A stretch of DNA of 41,806 nt from Welwitschia mirabilis (GCA_051453625.1 JBOZIK010000001.1:190039189-190080994), one strand, 5' to 3'; positions 23,640-35,939 are shown, counted from the first letter of the stretch. The notes: generated from the letters alone by a model not told the origin. Numbers and translations are program-made.

Positions 23640-23955
23640 TGACTTACTTTCTATAATATATTATTATATTTTATTTTCCATCCACGACCTACCTAGAATA
23701 GTGAAACATATGGTGTTTTTTCATTTTAATGTGTATTAGAACTAAATTGACTAAATATACAAATCTTTTTAGTTTAATTATTGTAATTTCTATAACCTCT
23801 TTAGGAATTACATCTGATCTATCAGTCATATTAACATGTTCTTTATAAGATATTAATTTAAGGATCTCTAATCCTTTATATGTTTTATGAGTTATGAAAT
23901 TTATGCTAGCTCTTAGATCTAGTAAATCTTCTCATTATTATTCTCTATAATATAT
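23640..23955 (-). pseudogene. Element E aspartic protease relic
   Basis: Minus-strand reading near 23925 gives DLLDLRASINFITHKTYKGL, matching the family block LLDLGASVNxLPxxxYxxLGL. The catalytic aspartate is present but the glycine after DL is now Arg. The frame continues through DVIPKEVIEITIIKL and VYLVNLVLI, the central strands of the domain. The N-terminal part of the domain is missing on this side because the LTR of element C starts at 23956. Confidence 0.75.
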
Positions 23956-25290
23956 TGTTAACATGCAAAAATTAACACTACGATTAAGTTAAAGGACTAA
24001 TTAATCTTAATAGAAGACATTAATATAATTAATTTTATAATAGAAGCATGTCTTCTATTGATTTTCATAATAATTATGGACTTATTGTGTGTCCATGACA
24101 TTTTTAGGTGAATTATGCTCAATTGGAAGACATGCTTAAAAACAAAGATAATCAAAGCTAAAATGCTAGCACCGCAATCTAGTACCACTGATGTTGCTAG
24201 CATTTTTGTGCAAACTACCTTCAAATCAATGATCCTAGCTTCTCATGAAAAATAAGATTAAATTCGATTATGGACTTGATCTAATTACACATCAGAAATT
24301 AATTGCATTCTAGACGGCATGTGATGATGATGATAAGGACTTAGAGGATGATATTTGATAGGGTTGAGTAGGATAGTGGTGGAAACATAATTCATTGATA
24401 ATGATTGGCAGCAATTGCAACATCTAAGAGCCAAGTGTTAACATCATCATAGGAGTATCTATTAATTGAAAAAGAAGATAATCCATTGTACCTAATGTTA
24501 TGATTATGTAACTGTCCACCTAATATTATAAGCCAAGGGCTTGTAGCTACTCCTCTCTCTAATCTCTACTTATAAAAGGGCCATGAACCCTTTATTGTAT
24601 CATCTTTGGCTTTGGAGAATTATAAAACCTTGGAGTGTCAATCATGATGACTTTCTAAGAAACTCTTTAGGGAGTGAGCTAGTCTCTAGGATTGCTTGAG
24701 AAGTTCTTTAGCATCTTTCTTCTCTTTTCGTGAAGTGCTATTTCTTTAATACATAATTTGGTTACATTTTATTTCAAATCATGAGTCATTTTATATTTGA
24801 AATTTTTAGGAACAAATTACTCATTAAGACTCCTTTTTAATTGAGTAAGCTCTTTTAATACTTAATCTAGGTCTTTTAATTTTATGGATTTTAAGGACTA
24901 AAGTCCTTACTTTTTATTATTACTTTTAGGCTTGGAATATCAAGTGGTAATTAAGTTCATGATTACTCATAAGATGAATGAGATTATGTCATCTTAATCA
25001 GAGTTGAGACACTTGATGATTTTAAGTGTGTTACAAGAAGGAATTCGACAACATTGGAGTAAAGGAGTGATTAAGAATGAANNNNNNNNNNCTTACCTTT
25101 TCTTTTCCCAAGATGAAGTTCAACTTACAACTCTAGAATCAACTCTCTCCCTTCTTTTCTTTTCTTAAACTTTGTAACTTGCATTAAGTTTAAGTTAGTG
25201 CAAATTCTGAAGCACTACCCATGTTATCCCTAAGGAAGAAAGACAACTAACTATAATATTAATTTTAAATCCAAACATTATAAAATAACA
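23956..25290 (+). repeat. 5' LTR of element C
   Basis: It starts TGTTAACATG and ends ATAACA just before the PBS. It aligns along its length with 28492-29826. A good TATA box lies at 24571. A 10-N gap (25082-25091) stands for about 20-25 bases judging by the partner LTR. Confidence 0.88.
24571..24579 (+). promoter_or_regulatory. TATA box in the 5' LTR of element C
   Basis: TATAAAAGG, a close match to the plant TATA consensus, lies about 720 bp before the LTR end. In the 3' LTR the same site reads TATGAAAGG (29105), which would weaken it. Confidence 0.65.
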
Positions 25291-25297
25291 AATAGAT

Positions 25298-25319
25298 TTT
25301 AGCATCATTGGCAGAAATA
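25298..25319 (+). other. Primer-binding site of element C
   Basis: TTTTAGCATCATTGGCAGAA lies 7 bases after the LTR end. It matches the Athila/Tat PBS TTTTGGCGCCGTTGCCGGGG with about eight differences, nearly all G-to-A or C-to-T. Confidence 0.65.
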
Positions 25320-25499
25320 ATGGTAAGGTAGCAACTCAGATAAGTACTACTTTATCTTTTTACAAAGTTCTTATACATAGTTTTTCACTTTCTCAAGTGG
25401 TGGATACTAGTCCTTTCTAGTAACACCCAAATAAGATAAATGAATTATCATAAAGAGTACAATCCTTAGCCACCTCATCCTTACCTTTACCCTTGGTTC

Positions 25500-26465
25500 A
25501 TAAACCAAAATGTCTTATTTTCTACATTGATATTCATAAAATAGCTAAGTATCCTTCAAATCCCTTATTCTAAAATAGGGTTAATAAGCAAGTTAATGTA
25601 GTAGGATACTTATGGCAAAACATGAAAAACGATCCATTTTCTAACACATATAACCTCAAATGGAGGAATCACCTTAATTTTTCTTTGAAACAATACAAGA
25701 AAACTAGTTAATTAAGAAACCCATTTCCTTCATCCTCATCCCATCCATTTCAATCCAACCACTAAAAACCATCTCCATCTAATCCTTTTGAGAAATATTT
25801 AAATAAATTCATGGAAAACCAAGTCCAAATTAATCATAGCCATAAATCAATCCTCAAACAACATTCCTCATCATTAACCAATCTCAAGCAAAATACCTAA
25901 TTCATTTCATAAATCCTCTAATCAGTTCAACAAACCCAAATACATATTCTCTCTACCTTAAACCATAGCGAAAAAGGTAAACTCCTAATGAGTTCTTAAT
26001 CGAATCCCAAAGGAATTAGGTTTATCAAAGAAGGGTAAATGACTTAGAACAAACCAAAGAAATTCACCTTCAAAGTGGCATAAAAATTAGTCAAGGTTTA
26101 ATATAAACTAAATCTAAAGATGATGAGAAAGTAAAATAAAAAGATAAAACTTCTTATTAAGAACCTTTACCTTTCCCCCAAGCCTTAAATAAAGAAGAGG
26201 TAATAAACTTAGAAGAATCTTTGCCCATATATAAAGAGCCTCTATCTTTTACCTAACGTCTTAGGAAGAAGGACATCAAAAAATAACAACTTAAGGCCTT
26301 CGAAATTTTGAAGGAAGTTAAGACCAACATGCCTCTCTTTGAAGTAATTAAAAAGATACCCTCTTATGAAAAATTTCTTAAAGACATGTGCACTGTGAAA
26401 AGACACATGAATGTTAAGAGCAATGCCTTTTTAGTCTAATAAACTAGTGCAATTATTTGGAATAA
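25500..26465 (+). pseudogene. Element C gag C-terminal region and linker
   Basis: At 25511-25552 a zinc knuckle keeps its spacing, but the second and fourth cysteines are now Phe and Tyr. It is followed by VNVVGYL and by DPFSNTYNLKWRNHLNFSLK, the family signature DPYSNTYNPGWRNHPNFSW. Then come LNKFMENQVQ and a Pro/Ser-rich tail, and finally LKEVKTNMPLFEVIKKIPSY before the protease, matching the family linker FKKLHINIPFADALEQMPSY. The N-terminal two thirds of gag are absent: only about 180 bp separate the PBS from the knuckle. Stops are scattered. Confidence 0.8.
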
Positions 26466-26469
26466 ATTT

Positions 26470-26880
26470 TTGCCTAAGTACAAAGATCCAGGTTGCCCAA
26501 TAATGGGTATTATAATTGGAGATAAAAACATTAAGCAAGCCTTGTTAGATTTGGGAGCAAGTGTCAATAATTTACCTCATTACATTTGCAGGGAACTTAA
26601 CTTAAATGATCTTAAATGTACTAAAATACAATTGCAATTGGTAAACAATTCTGTGAAGTCACCCTTAGGAATAGTTGAGGATGTGATAGTTTAAGCGAGT
26701 AGCTGCTATCTCTCGGTAAACTTCATAATTTTAGAGATGGATATGATGAAACACAATTTAATGTCCATCATTTTAGGAAGAATATTTTTACGACTTTAAA
26801 TGCTTTAATCAATTATAGAAATCATCAAATGAAGATATCGTTTGATAACATAACCTTGACCTTAACACAATGAAATTACT
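26470..26880 (+). pseudogene. Element C aspartic protease relic
   Basis: The open stretch 26470-26694 reads PKYKDPGCPIMGIIIGDKNI, then LLDLGASVNNLPHYICRELN and LQLVNNSVKSPLGIVEDVIV, a nearly complete Athila-type protease core with the catalytic aspartate and DLGAS box intact. After a TAA, the same frame continues with VNFIILEMD and IILGRIFL (family VDFVVLDMD and VILGRPFL), then KISFDNITL near 26830. It would have been part of a Gag-Pol polyprotein. Of the protease copies in the window it is the best preserved. Confidence 0.85.
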
Positions 26881-27595
26881 AGGTGATCCTAAAGAGGCTA
26901 ATTAGCTTAATGAAATTACAACTTTGAATGTTCTCCTTCTAAACCAAATATTTCATATCCTATGCCATTTCTTGAATATTTCTTCTTCAACTTTGTACAT
27001 AATAGTTATAATCCTTTTGCGTTTTCTACAATAAGTCATCTAATAAACAACTAGTTTTTTTCCCTCAAGGATGACCTTCTCATGAATACCCCACATCATC
27101 ATCACTAATCCCATCATCCATTAAGGCTTTTTCAAATGTCAAACCCACTTTCAAATCACCTCATTAAACTTACAAATCATTCATCCAAACCATCTACCCA
27201 TGATTTTCTAAGACTTACTAACCTAGGTTAATAACCCTTAAACCAAAAATCAATAATAAGTGATCTCATTATCATCTAAGAAATAGTTAAGATCAAGTTT
27301 ACTTATGGGATTTTAAGAAAAAATATGCTTATTCTGAGTTTTTGGGTTTAAAAAAACAATTGCTTAGGGTCTTTAATTTTGGTAAACTTGGTTAAAAAGG
27401 TGATATTTACCTTTATATATGTTTTTTAAGTTTAAAGCCTTTGGTGGGAACAAGATTTATCTTGATTAGGCTAATGATCCAATGACCCCTTAATATGCAT
27501 TAAAAAATGACTATGAAAAGATGAACAAAAGAAAATAATATATCTCTTCTCTAAATGCACATAATAATAGTCACTTAATTTGACTTAGTTAACTA

Positions 27596-27695
27596 CATCG
27601 GGGCTATAGATGTCTACTGGCAATGGAACTCTAGTGATCTGATTATGACATATTCAACTGCATTAGGGCTATAAATGCTCACTAGTAATGTAGCA
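27596..27695. repeat. Direct repeat with 65-bp spacing
   Basis: CATCGGGGCTATAGATG at 27596 and CATTAGGGCTATAAATG at 27661 begin two similar stretches of about 35 bp; a weaker third start may lie near 27727. It lies in the 3' interior of element C. Confidence 0.6.
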
Positions 27696-28067
27696 CTAAT
27701 TTCTACATAAAATAACATGCTTAACTCCATTGGCAGAAAATGTTATAATACTATATGCTTAATGAGATTTAAAGGCTTAAACTAAGAACATATGCAAAGA
27801 TATAAATGGAAAATAAAGGAATAAAAAAAAGGTAGAAATTAGAGGCTTTATGTAAGTTGTTGTCTTTTAACCTTCATAGTTAGGATCTATTGCAATTTCT
27901 TAAATTCATATAAGTTACTTGGTTAAAATTTTACTTGGTTGATATTATGATCCACTGAAAATACAAAAATATAATAAGGGCTATTAACTTAGGATAGTTT
28001 ACTCATTTATTCATCAGTTCATGTTTTATGCCATTGATGTGTTGATCATCTCCCTTTCAATCCACTC

Positions 28068-28095
28068 CACTTCACTTCACTTCACTGCACTTCAT
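28068..28095. repeat. Short CACTT microsatellite
   Basis: A run of CACTT units with one interruption (CACTG). Confidence 0.7.
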
Positions 28096-28480
28096 TACCA
28101 TTTCCATGAGAAATAATTCATTAATTAACCATGTTTATGGATTATCTTTCCACTTAACACTTAATAAAATGTTATTTCATTGTAGTTATCTTTCCCTTTT
28201 TCTTAGCTTAATTGGATCTTTTTGCATGGTTTTCAATAAAAGAACTCATCACGATCTATTTCCAACCATGTTCTCAAAGTAACTTAATGTTTTTCTCTAT
28301 AGACTTTGAGGGTAAAGTTTAGTTTTGGTTGGGGGATGAGTATGGCATCCAGTTTTAATGTCAAAATTTTTCATTTTGATGTCATAATTGTAGAAAATTG
28401 GAGCACTTTTGACTTTGATAATATTTCCATGTTTAACCATTTCATCATCAACTTTTTGCTAATGCACTAGCAAAATACTA

Positions 28481-28491
28481 GTTGGGGAGTG
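28481..28491 (+). other. Polypurine tract of element C
   Basis: GTTGGGGAGTG stands immediately before the TGTTAACATG start of the 3' LTR, the expected priming site for plus-strand DNA synthesis. Two Ts interrupt the purines. Confidence 0.65.
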
Positions 28492-29826
28492 TGTTAACAT
28501 GTAAAAATTGACATTATAATTAAGTTAAATAACTAATTAGTCTTAATAGAAAACACTAATATAATTGATTTGATCATAAAAACATGTTTCTTATTTCTTT
28601 TCATAATAATGATGGACTTATCATGTTCTCATGACATTTTCAAGTACATTATGCTCAATTGAAAGACATTCTTAAAAACAAAGATAATCAGATCTAAAAT
28701 GTCGGTGCCATCATTCAGCACGATCGGCATAGTCGACATTTCTGTATAAACTGCTTTAAACTTACATTCGTGGCTTATTATGAAAACTTAAATTAAATGC
28801 AATTATGGGCTTTATCTAATTACACATCAGAAATCAATTACATTTTAAATGACATGTGGTGGTAATGAAGAGAACTCATAGGTGACATTTGACAAGGCTA
28901 AGTAGGATGATGGTAAAGACACATGGTATTGACAATGGTTAGCAATAGCTGTAGCATTTGGGAGCCAAGTGTTGGTGTTATCATAGGAGTCTATATCAAT
29001 TGGAAAAGAAGACAAACCATCATACCTAATATCATGATTATGTAACCATCCACCTAACACTATAAGCCAAGGACTTTTAACCATCCCTATCCTCCATCTC
29101 TCCCTATGAAAGGGTCTTGAACCCTTCATTATATCATCTTTAGATTTGGAGAATTATAGATACTTAGAGCATCAATCGTGATGGTTTTCTAAGCAACTCT
29201 TTAAGGGAGTAAGCTAGTCTTAAGGATTTCTTAAGGAGTTCTTTAGCATCTTTCTTATCTTTTTGTAAAGTGTTATTTTTTTAATACATAAGTTGTTTGC
29301 CTTTTATTTCAAATCATGAGTGATTTTATATTTGAAATGTTTAGGGAGCAACTTAACCATTAAGACTTCTTTTTAATTAAGTGATCTCTCTTAATACTTG
29401 AACTAAGTCATTTAATTTTATGGATTTTAATTACTAAAATCCTTACTTTCCATTATTACTTTAAGGCTTGAAAGATAAAGTGACAATTAAGTTTACCATT
29501 GCTCATATAGTAAATGAGATTATGTCATCATAATCAAAGTCAAAACACTTGATGGTTTTAAGTGTGTTGTGGGGAGGCATTAGACAATACTGAATTGAAG
29601 GAGTGCTTAAGAATGAATTAGCAACACCTTGGAGCTAGCTTGCTTCTCCCTTTTCCCAAGACAAAGTTCAAATCACAACTCTAAAATCAACTCTCTCCCT
29701 TTTTTCTTTTCTTAAATTTTTTTTTTCATTAAGTTAGTACAACTTTTGGACCATCACTGGTGTTATCCTTGAGGAAGAATGATAGCTAAGTGTAAACTTA
29801 GTTTTAAATCTAGACATTATAAAACA
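28492..29826 (+). repeat. 3' LTR of element C
   Basis: It aligns with the 5' LTR from TGTTAACATG to the final ACA. Shared landmarks include AATTATGCTCAATTG-like and CTCTCTCCCTT segments. The TATA box is altered. An open frame on the minus strand inside it (28845-29129) has no counterpart of meaning and is not a gene. Confidence 0.88.
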
Positions 29827-29939
29827 AATATTTACAATAGTAATTCGTAGGTAATAATATTTTTCTTATTATTTTCCTTCTACTATTTGTGTTAAAGCCT
29901 CAAATACTTAACTTTCTTAACCATTTTAATTTGATTTAG

Positions 29940-30080
29940 TTCTTTTTCTTTTTTTTATTTCTTCCTCTATTTCTATAATAAGAATTTTCATTTGTATTAA
30001 ATATAATGAAATGTTTCTAAGAATTCTAAGGAGGGGTAGTGAAATAAATATGTCTTTCAATGTATCAGTAAAACATTTTA
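29940..30080 (-). pseudogene. Element E gag-protease linker, beyond element C
   Basis: An uninterrupted minus-strand frame of about 45 codons from 30078 reads FTDTLKDIFISLPLLRILRN followed by a Lys/Glu-rich end. This corresponds to the linker that precedes the protease in this family (FKKLHINIPFADALEQM), also seen in element C at about 26310. It belongs directly upstream of the protease fragment at 23955, on the other side of element C. Confidence 0.65.
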
Positions 30081-30120
30081 AATCTTTTTAATTTTAGATT
30101 AGGTCCTTCTATGTTTTTTC

Positions 30121-31800
30121 TCCTTATCATAAAATATAAAGAATATTCTTTCTTATTTTCTTCATCTATTTCATTATGACTATTTAGCTTAGTTTTTTTA
30201 TTGTGTATTCCTTCCTTTATATTTCTATTTAGTTGTAAATGGTTTTCTTCCTTTAGTACCTATGATTTCACATCCTAATTTTCTAGTATTTAGTGTAGGT
30301 TGAGAGGTATTTCTCCTTATTTATTATTTCTAATTATTTTTTCCTTTTTTCTTGATTAGATGAACTGGTTTTCTAATATTTATTTCTCCAACTCTATGGT
30401 ATTCCTAGTAGTATTGTTTCTGTAAAGTAGTATATCTTTGAAATGCTTTTCATTCTTATTTTTCTTTTCTTAGATTTATTATGGCTAAGGTTTCTTCCTA
30501 GTATTTATAGAATTTCTAGAATTATAATCTAGTTTATTAAAATTTAATCATTGAGCAAAGTCTTACATCCATGGGTAATCAATTGTCTCATGATTCTCTT
30601 CTCCATAGTGTTCATATGATTCATTATCTTCTTCTATTTTATTGATAACAAGTTTATTGAATTTTTGGATGATTTTGTTAGTGATATGTTTATATGCTTC
30701 TTCCATTAAACTCATGTTCTTAGAACTATAAGCACTACCTTATTCCTATTTTACTTTTAGCTCTTGAAATCTTCCTTTTGTTAGTATCTTGATTTCAATC
30801 TTAAATCATCTTACATATTAAGGTTTCTCCTATTCTTTTAGGATTCTAGTATACTTATTCATACATAGTGTTTAATTTTTCTAAAGTTAGACCATGTAAC
30901 CCTTTTAGAGGTTCTCTTATTCTTTCTTTATGACTAATTCCATGGTTGGTACATTTTTCTAATAGAATGTTATGTCTAGCTACGAACTCATAAATCCTTT
31001 ATTTTCTTTTTATTTAATCTTAAGGATTTGATCTCTTAAATATTATAACAACCTAATCAATTTAAATTCATCAAAAGTTCATTTGTTAATGCTCCCCAAG
31101 ATCCAAAGGTGTAATTAAGGAATCTTTAATATCATGATTATGCATCTCCTTTTAGAGAAAAAGGAAAATTCCTTAGAAAGTTTGACTTAAAAAAGAGATA
31201 ATTTGCCTTGCAGAAAGAGCTAAATAAGCTCAAATGTGATAGAAGTACCTTAGACTTTATTCCTTCATTAAAGGTTATGTTTATGCTTCTAGATTTCTTA
31301 GATATTTTTGACATATTAGGATAAATAATATTGGTTTTAGTGCCTTGAAAATAATCATAATTTAGAGGGGTTGAATAATCATAATCTTCTTACCATGACT
31401 CCCCTATCATTTGTTACATATCCCTTATTCTTAAAATTCTTGTGTTTTCTACTTTTCTTCCTTATAGAGGTATATGAATTCTTTGTTCTATTTTAGGAGC
31501 CAAAGAAGGCATAACTTTTATTTTAAGAAGCTTCTCTAAATTAACTTCATCCTGATCAAGATATTTCATTTTAGTTTGTAATTTTCCCCTCTCCTTATCT
31601 TAATCCACAATCCTTTTTTTTTTTTTGTTTTAAATAGACTTACCTTTCTTATCTCTCTATGTACCGTTAATATCTTTCTAAATGGAAATCCTCTTAATTT
31701 TTCTCAAGTTAGCTTTCGGATTTCCCTCCTTTGAGTACCAGAAAAGCACATCTACTTATTCTATTAAGAAAAGAAGTAAATAAAGGTATAAAGGTTTACT
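30121..31800 (-). other. Probable gag region of element E, not readable in detail
   Basis: By position this should hold the gag of element E. Minus-strand frames show scattered Lys/Glu/Asn-rich fragments but no zinc knuckle or capsid block that I could support. Confidence 0.3.
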
Positions 31801-34800
31801 ATTGCTAAAGTATATGACAAAATAGATAGCTTGGCAAACATATTATCATTAAGAAATAGAGGCTTTAAGAAATTTAAGTCTCAAAACTCTATATCAATCA
31901 AACTTTCCTTCACCAAAAGGATTGTTTTAGTAAAGTTTTTCTTGACTAATTAAGTTAATAAATAAATTATTATTATACATTACTATATATATTGATGAAA
32001 AGATAGCGTATAGATAAATGTACCCGTGACATTAAAAGGGGCAAACATGGATAAAATAGTAAAATACATTAATCTTTTAGATAAGTTTAGCTAGTATATT
32101 AGTTCCTTCTAAGTATTGCAATATCTTAAATACTTAGCTAGCACAAATATTAGGAGTAAGATAAAGTAGTGTAATAATATCTTTTTAAATATAATTGCAG
32201 AGATTAGAAATAGCAATAACCAATAAAAATACATTCTTTTTAAATATTATAATCTTTATTATTCATTATAATATATAATCGTTACAAACAATTCCCCTTG
32301 CAGGTGATTGTTGTTGTTATAATAAGAAGACTCCTCAAGTCCTCCTCTTCAAGATTCATGGCTAAATACCATTCCTGAATTTTAGTCTTTCCCTCTCAGA
32401 CTCCCCTCTTGATGTCTCATTCTTGGTGTATTTATAATAGTATAAAGAGAAAAGAAAGAGTGACTCCTTGCTTTTCCCTACGAATAATGAATCCATCCAT
32501 ATATGTGGGTTGTGACTAAATCATATGCTCCTCCATTATCTAGATTCCTTCTCTAAGAATTGTACCACACGTTCTATTGTTGTAATACTTTTTCCTACAT
32601 GGATCTACAAATGAGATAACTATAACATTTGTTTATTTTATTAAAACTAAAGGCAGTGAAAACATTGTATCTGCCATTAATAAGAGCTTGTTTCACCTAG
32701 AAAAACATGTTGCATTGTTAACCATTCTAACCAAAAGAATATTTGTTAATTTTATCATAAGCAAATTTTTTTAATAAATAATTTTTAAACATTAACAATA
32801 AATCTCTAACACCATTTAATTTCAAATGAGAGGTACTAAACTCTTTCAAGTTTGTGTTCAAAATTTTTTTTTATCTTGTAACAGTTAGAAGTTTTTGAAG
32901 TGAACTTTCATACATTATATAGAAACGAACTTTGTTTTTGTTGTTTGAACCTTGGGTTCAAGGTTAAAGGACTTAATCAAGCTCAATACAGATAAAGAAG
33001 AATTACTATAACAAATATATACCATGCGTAATGCCTTTTGTGTTTGCCTTCATAAAGGCCCAAGATTTGTTATCTGCAAATAGATAAGGTTCGTCATTGC
33101 TTACTAAGCACCGAGCTATAGACTGTTTATAAGAAATTTGATTTAGAAATTTGATTTAGACAAAATATATGAAAAGGAGGAAAAAAAGGGAAAACATTTG
33201 AAGTGGAGGTAGGTCACATTAACCAAACCATTGTAAATCTTATATCGAATTTCTTTAAATTCTTTTATCTTTATTTTGTTCTTTATCGTTTATCTTATAT
33301 CCATAGGTTTATGTTGTACAAAATTTTTCTTCTTAAAAATAAAAGTTTAAAAATTGATTAAGATAAGTTATTTTTAATGTTTTTTGAAATCCTGAAACTC
33401 TTTCTTAATTAAAATTTTTGGGAATAAATTCCAACACCTTGATCTAGGCATCCCCTTCTAAGGTATTCACTCTCATTTAGGACCAATATAGTTGTCGCGG
33501 AATGTTAACGAAAGAAACACAGTAACATCAAGAAAACATGAATAGTTTTTCCATCCAAATATGTTTCTTCTGCCATAGTTTTATGTGAAAGAACCATCTT
33601 TAATAAAATAGCTTAAAGCCTCACTCTTAGCATTTAACACATTACATGTAATTACACGTCTTTTTAATAGACTACATATGAATTCAAGAACTTAAAAGAT
33701 TATACAATCATATTATGATTTTTTAATGATCATGTGTTTAAACTTTATTTTAATCCATCATTTGTAATATTTACTAACATCTTAATTTATTAAAAAGTAA
33801 AGTCTAATATTATTCTAGTCGCCACCTATAACTCTCCACGAGTGCTCCTACATCAAGATAATTGATTGATCACTCCTAGAAACTAACCTAGACTAAAACT
33901 AAATTCTTCTATAGTTTTAAGCATTTGATTTTTTGTATAAATGTTGGGTGAGATAATAACATAAAATGCACGATGTTAACAAATTGAAGGGCAACATCAA
34001 ACTTTAAACATGATATGATGGGAATGCTAGCAAGGTACGAAACCCGTCAAACAATTAGTTAACATGACATGAAGGGCACGCTCCCAAGGTACGAAACTTA
34101 TCAACAAAAATAGTTAATGGAAGGGCAAATCTAAATGTCAAATCCTGAGGAGACTAACATGAATTGTGATTTATTAACAACTTCACGGAACTAAATTCCT
34201 TGACAAACTTAGAAAATCAACATTGATTATTAGAAATCTGAAACTACAAAATTATGTGTCATCCACATGGTAATTTTCTAATCATCAAATTCTTTCACCA
34301 CAAATTAATCCATGACTAATATGTGAACTACCTTAGTTAATATAGACACACTTGAATATAATTATGATTATTGTAATGAATATCCTTAATCAAAAGTCAT
34401 GTTGTTTCATTCCACATACATTTTGTAACTATTTTCTTTCTCATCACCATCTAGCTGGTTATTAATTTGTTTAATATTTATAGCTTAAGAGTTAATTTTA
34501 CTAAAGCTTGCCTCGTTCAAATTTCTTTGTACATTTTGCATTGTACTCTAAAGGTCATGTCATTACAAACATGTTATCTTAGACTTAACATATTAAACAA
34601 AGACAATAAGACTATAATGATATTGTAGGTGTTAGGCTAAGTGGTCTGCTTGATTGGACAAAAACCTATGGGTGGCCCTTGTTAGCCCAGGATTTGGCCA
34701 CCAAATTTCTAAGTCTTGTTTGTGATTTTTACCTTACATGTTGAAGCTCGTACCTTGTGAACCTTGAATAAATGGGTAAGACTAGAAGCAAACCCACACA

Positions 34801-35490
34801 ATGTAGGTCTTAGAACACAAAATCTTGAAGCTTGGTTAAATGAACCACATGAGTGAGAGATGTCCCTTTTACACAAATCTGTAAACCAACAAATTGTTTC
34901 TATTGATTTATATTATCTTCACACTATACAAGTTAACCAATCATCGAAACATTGTGGTGAAACATTTATTGTTTGGTGTTCCACTCTTGATTCTTAGTCT
35001 TTGCACATGGTGATGCAAAACTTGGACATATTTAGTAGGTAGGATTGGTTTTGTTTCACTTAGCAAAACAATAATGTTGGAATTTGGCATGCATGCTGGA
35101 AGCACATAATAAAAATGACAACTATAATTGCTACCTAATTTACTTAAAACCGAAGGTCTTGAATACTAAATGTAACATCCACTCTTTTACGAAATAGCTT
35201 TTACCAAACTGCCACACGTTGCTTTTGCATACTCCTACCACGCCCATTTTCTACTTTAATGTTAGTGTTTAGTTATTGTCATGGTATTCCATTTTCGAAT
35301 GTTATGTTCGTATATAACATTATGTTCCCTTTTAAGGCTATACTTTGCCTGCATAAAATAAAATAATCGAAATAATGTAGAGCATTTAACGTCCACATGA
35401 GTGTTTGGTAGGCGAAATCTAGGCAGCCCTTCTAGAAGGGAAAACGGGTGGGCAAAAAGAGTCATTTGTTTTTTATACTCCAATCAATCT
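31801..35490. other. AT-rich non-coding DNA
   Basis: No gene is recognisable. A minus-strand TATA-like ATTATAAATACACC near 32428-32441 could belong to an LTR of element E, but no LTR partner was found. A diverged 54-bp duplication lies at 34008. Confidence 0.4.
34008..34121. repeat. 54-bp diverged tandem duplication
   Basis: ACATGATATGATGGG … AAGGTACGAAACCCG at 34008 is repeated as ACATGACATGAAGGG … AAGGTACGAAACTTA at 34062. AAGGTACGAAAC is identical in both, at 34032 and 34086. Confidence 0.75.
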
Positions 35491-35754
35491 TAGTGGAGGG
35501 GAAGAGAGAGAGCCAGATATGACAACCCAACTGCCCGTCACTTTGCATCTTCCTCCAACGACTCTCGCCACGCGGGCCCACCACAACACATCAATGGGTG
35601 GGGCCCGAGACACGTCAGGTCTCATACTTCACCACCCACCCTTTCCGTGGTNNNNNNNNNNNNNNNNNNNNNNNTCCTCACTCCTCAGTTTGCGGTGGGA
35701 CCCGCAGCCCGCCTCAAGCAGCGGAGACGGATGAGAGTTGCCCGGACTCCGGAG

Positions 35755-35780
35755 CCCGGTCTCCGGTCTCCGGTCTCCGC
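35755..35780. repeat. 7-bp tandem repeat, CCGGTCT
   Basis: CCGGTCT is repeated three times in a row plus a partial copy, about 40 bp before the TATA box at 35815. Confidence 0.8.
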
Positions 35781-35814
35781 AGGAAAGTCTTTGATCGAGT
35801 ATTCAAGTGGGTGC

Positions 35815-35821
35815 TATAAAT
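35815..35821 (+). promoter_or_regulatory. TATA box in the GC-rich island
   Basis: GCTATAAATGGC is a strong plant TATA match, preceded within 250 bp by GGGCCC elements (TCP-type sites) and a CACGTCA (ACGT-core, bZIP-type) box. No ORF-bearing transcript is evident downstream. Confidence 0.45.
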
Positions 35822-35939
35822 GGCAATGATGCCATCTCGCTTTAGTAGCCTACCTACTCCGACAGCGACAGCCGCTGCACCACCACATGCGTATCGAGCG
35901 AAATAAGCAATGAGCACTGCGCAATGAGCGTTTTCCAAA

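Larger units (their letters stand above)
26881..28480 (+). other. Element C 3' interior, no RT or integrase
   Basis: This stretch shows no RT, RNase H or integrase wording in any frame. It contains a 65-bp-spaced direct repeat (27596 and 27661) and a (CACTT)n-like run at 28068-28095. The domains that should stand here are deleted. Confidence 0.6.
23956..29826 (+). mobile_element. Element C: LTR retrotransposon, Athila-like, internally deleted
   Basis: Two similar LTRs (23956-25290 and 28492-29826), each about 1335 bp, start TGTTAACATG and end in CA. The PBS follows the left LTR and a purine tract precedes the right one. The 3.2-kb interior carries gag C-terminal and protease relics but no RT, RNase H or integrase, so this copy could only have moved with proteins from elsewhere, or it lost them after insertion. 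The bases next to the LTRs, TATAT (left) and AATAT (right), differ at one position and may be the target-site duplication. The two LTRs differ at about 17-18 of the first 100 positions by eye, mostly transitions, so the insertion is old. It sits inside element E. Confidence 0.88.
21790..30120 (-). mobile_element. Element E: Athila/Tat-like relic, minus strand, split by element C
   Basis: On the minus strand the order is gag-protease linker (30078-29940), then the element C insertion, then protease (23955-23640), RT (22600-21960) and the start of RNase H (to about 21790). The protease begins abruptly at the left LTR of element C and its expected upstream linker reappears immediately beyond the right LTR. 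A 482-N gap (22628-23109) hides the protease-RT join. Outer ends and LTRs are not identified. Confidence 0.65.

Noticed and set aside
28845-29129. Minus-strand frame of 94 codons
   Set aside because: It lies wholly inside the 3' LTR of element C and is antisense to it; no family is recognised.
32940-32975. tRNA-like GGTTCAAGG string
   Set aside because: There is no cloverleaf or A-box; it is part of a short palindromic stretch.
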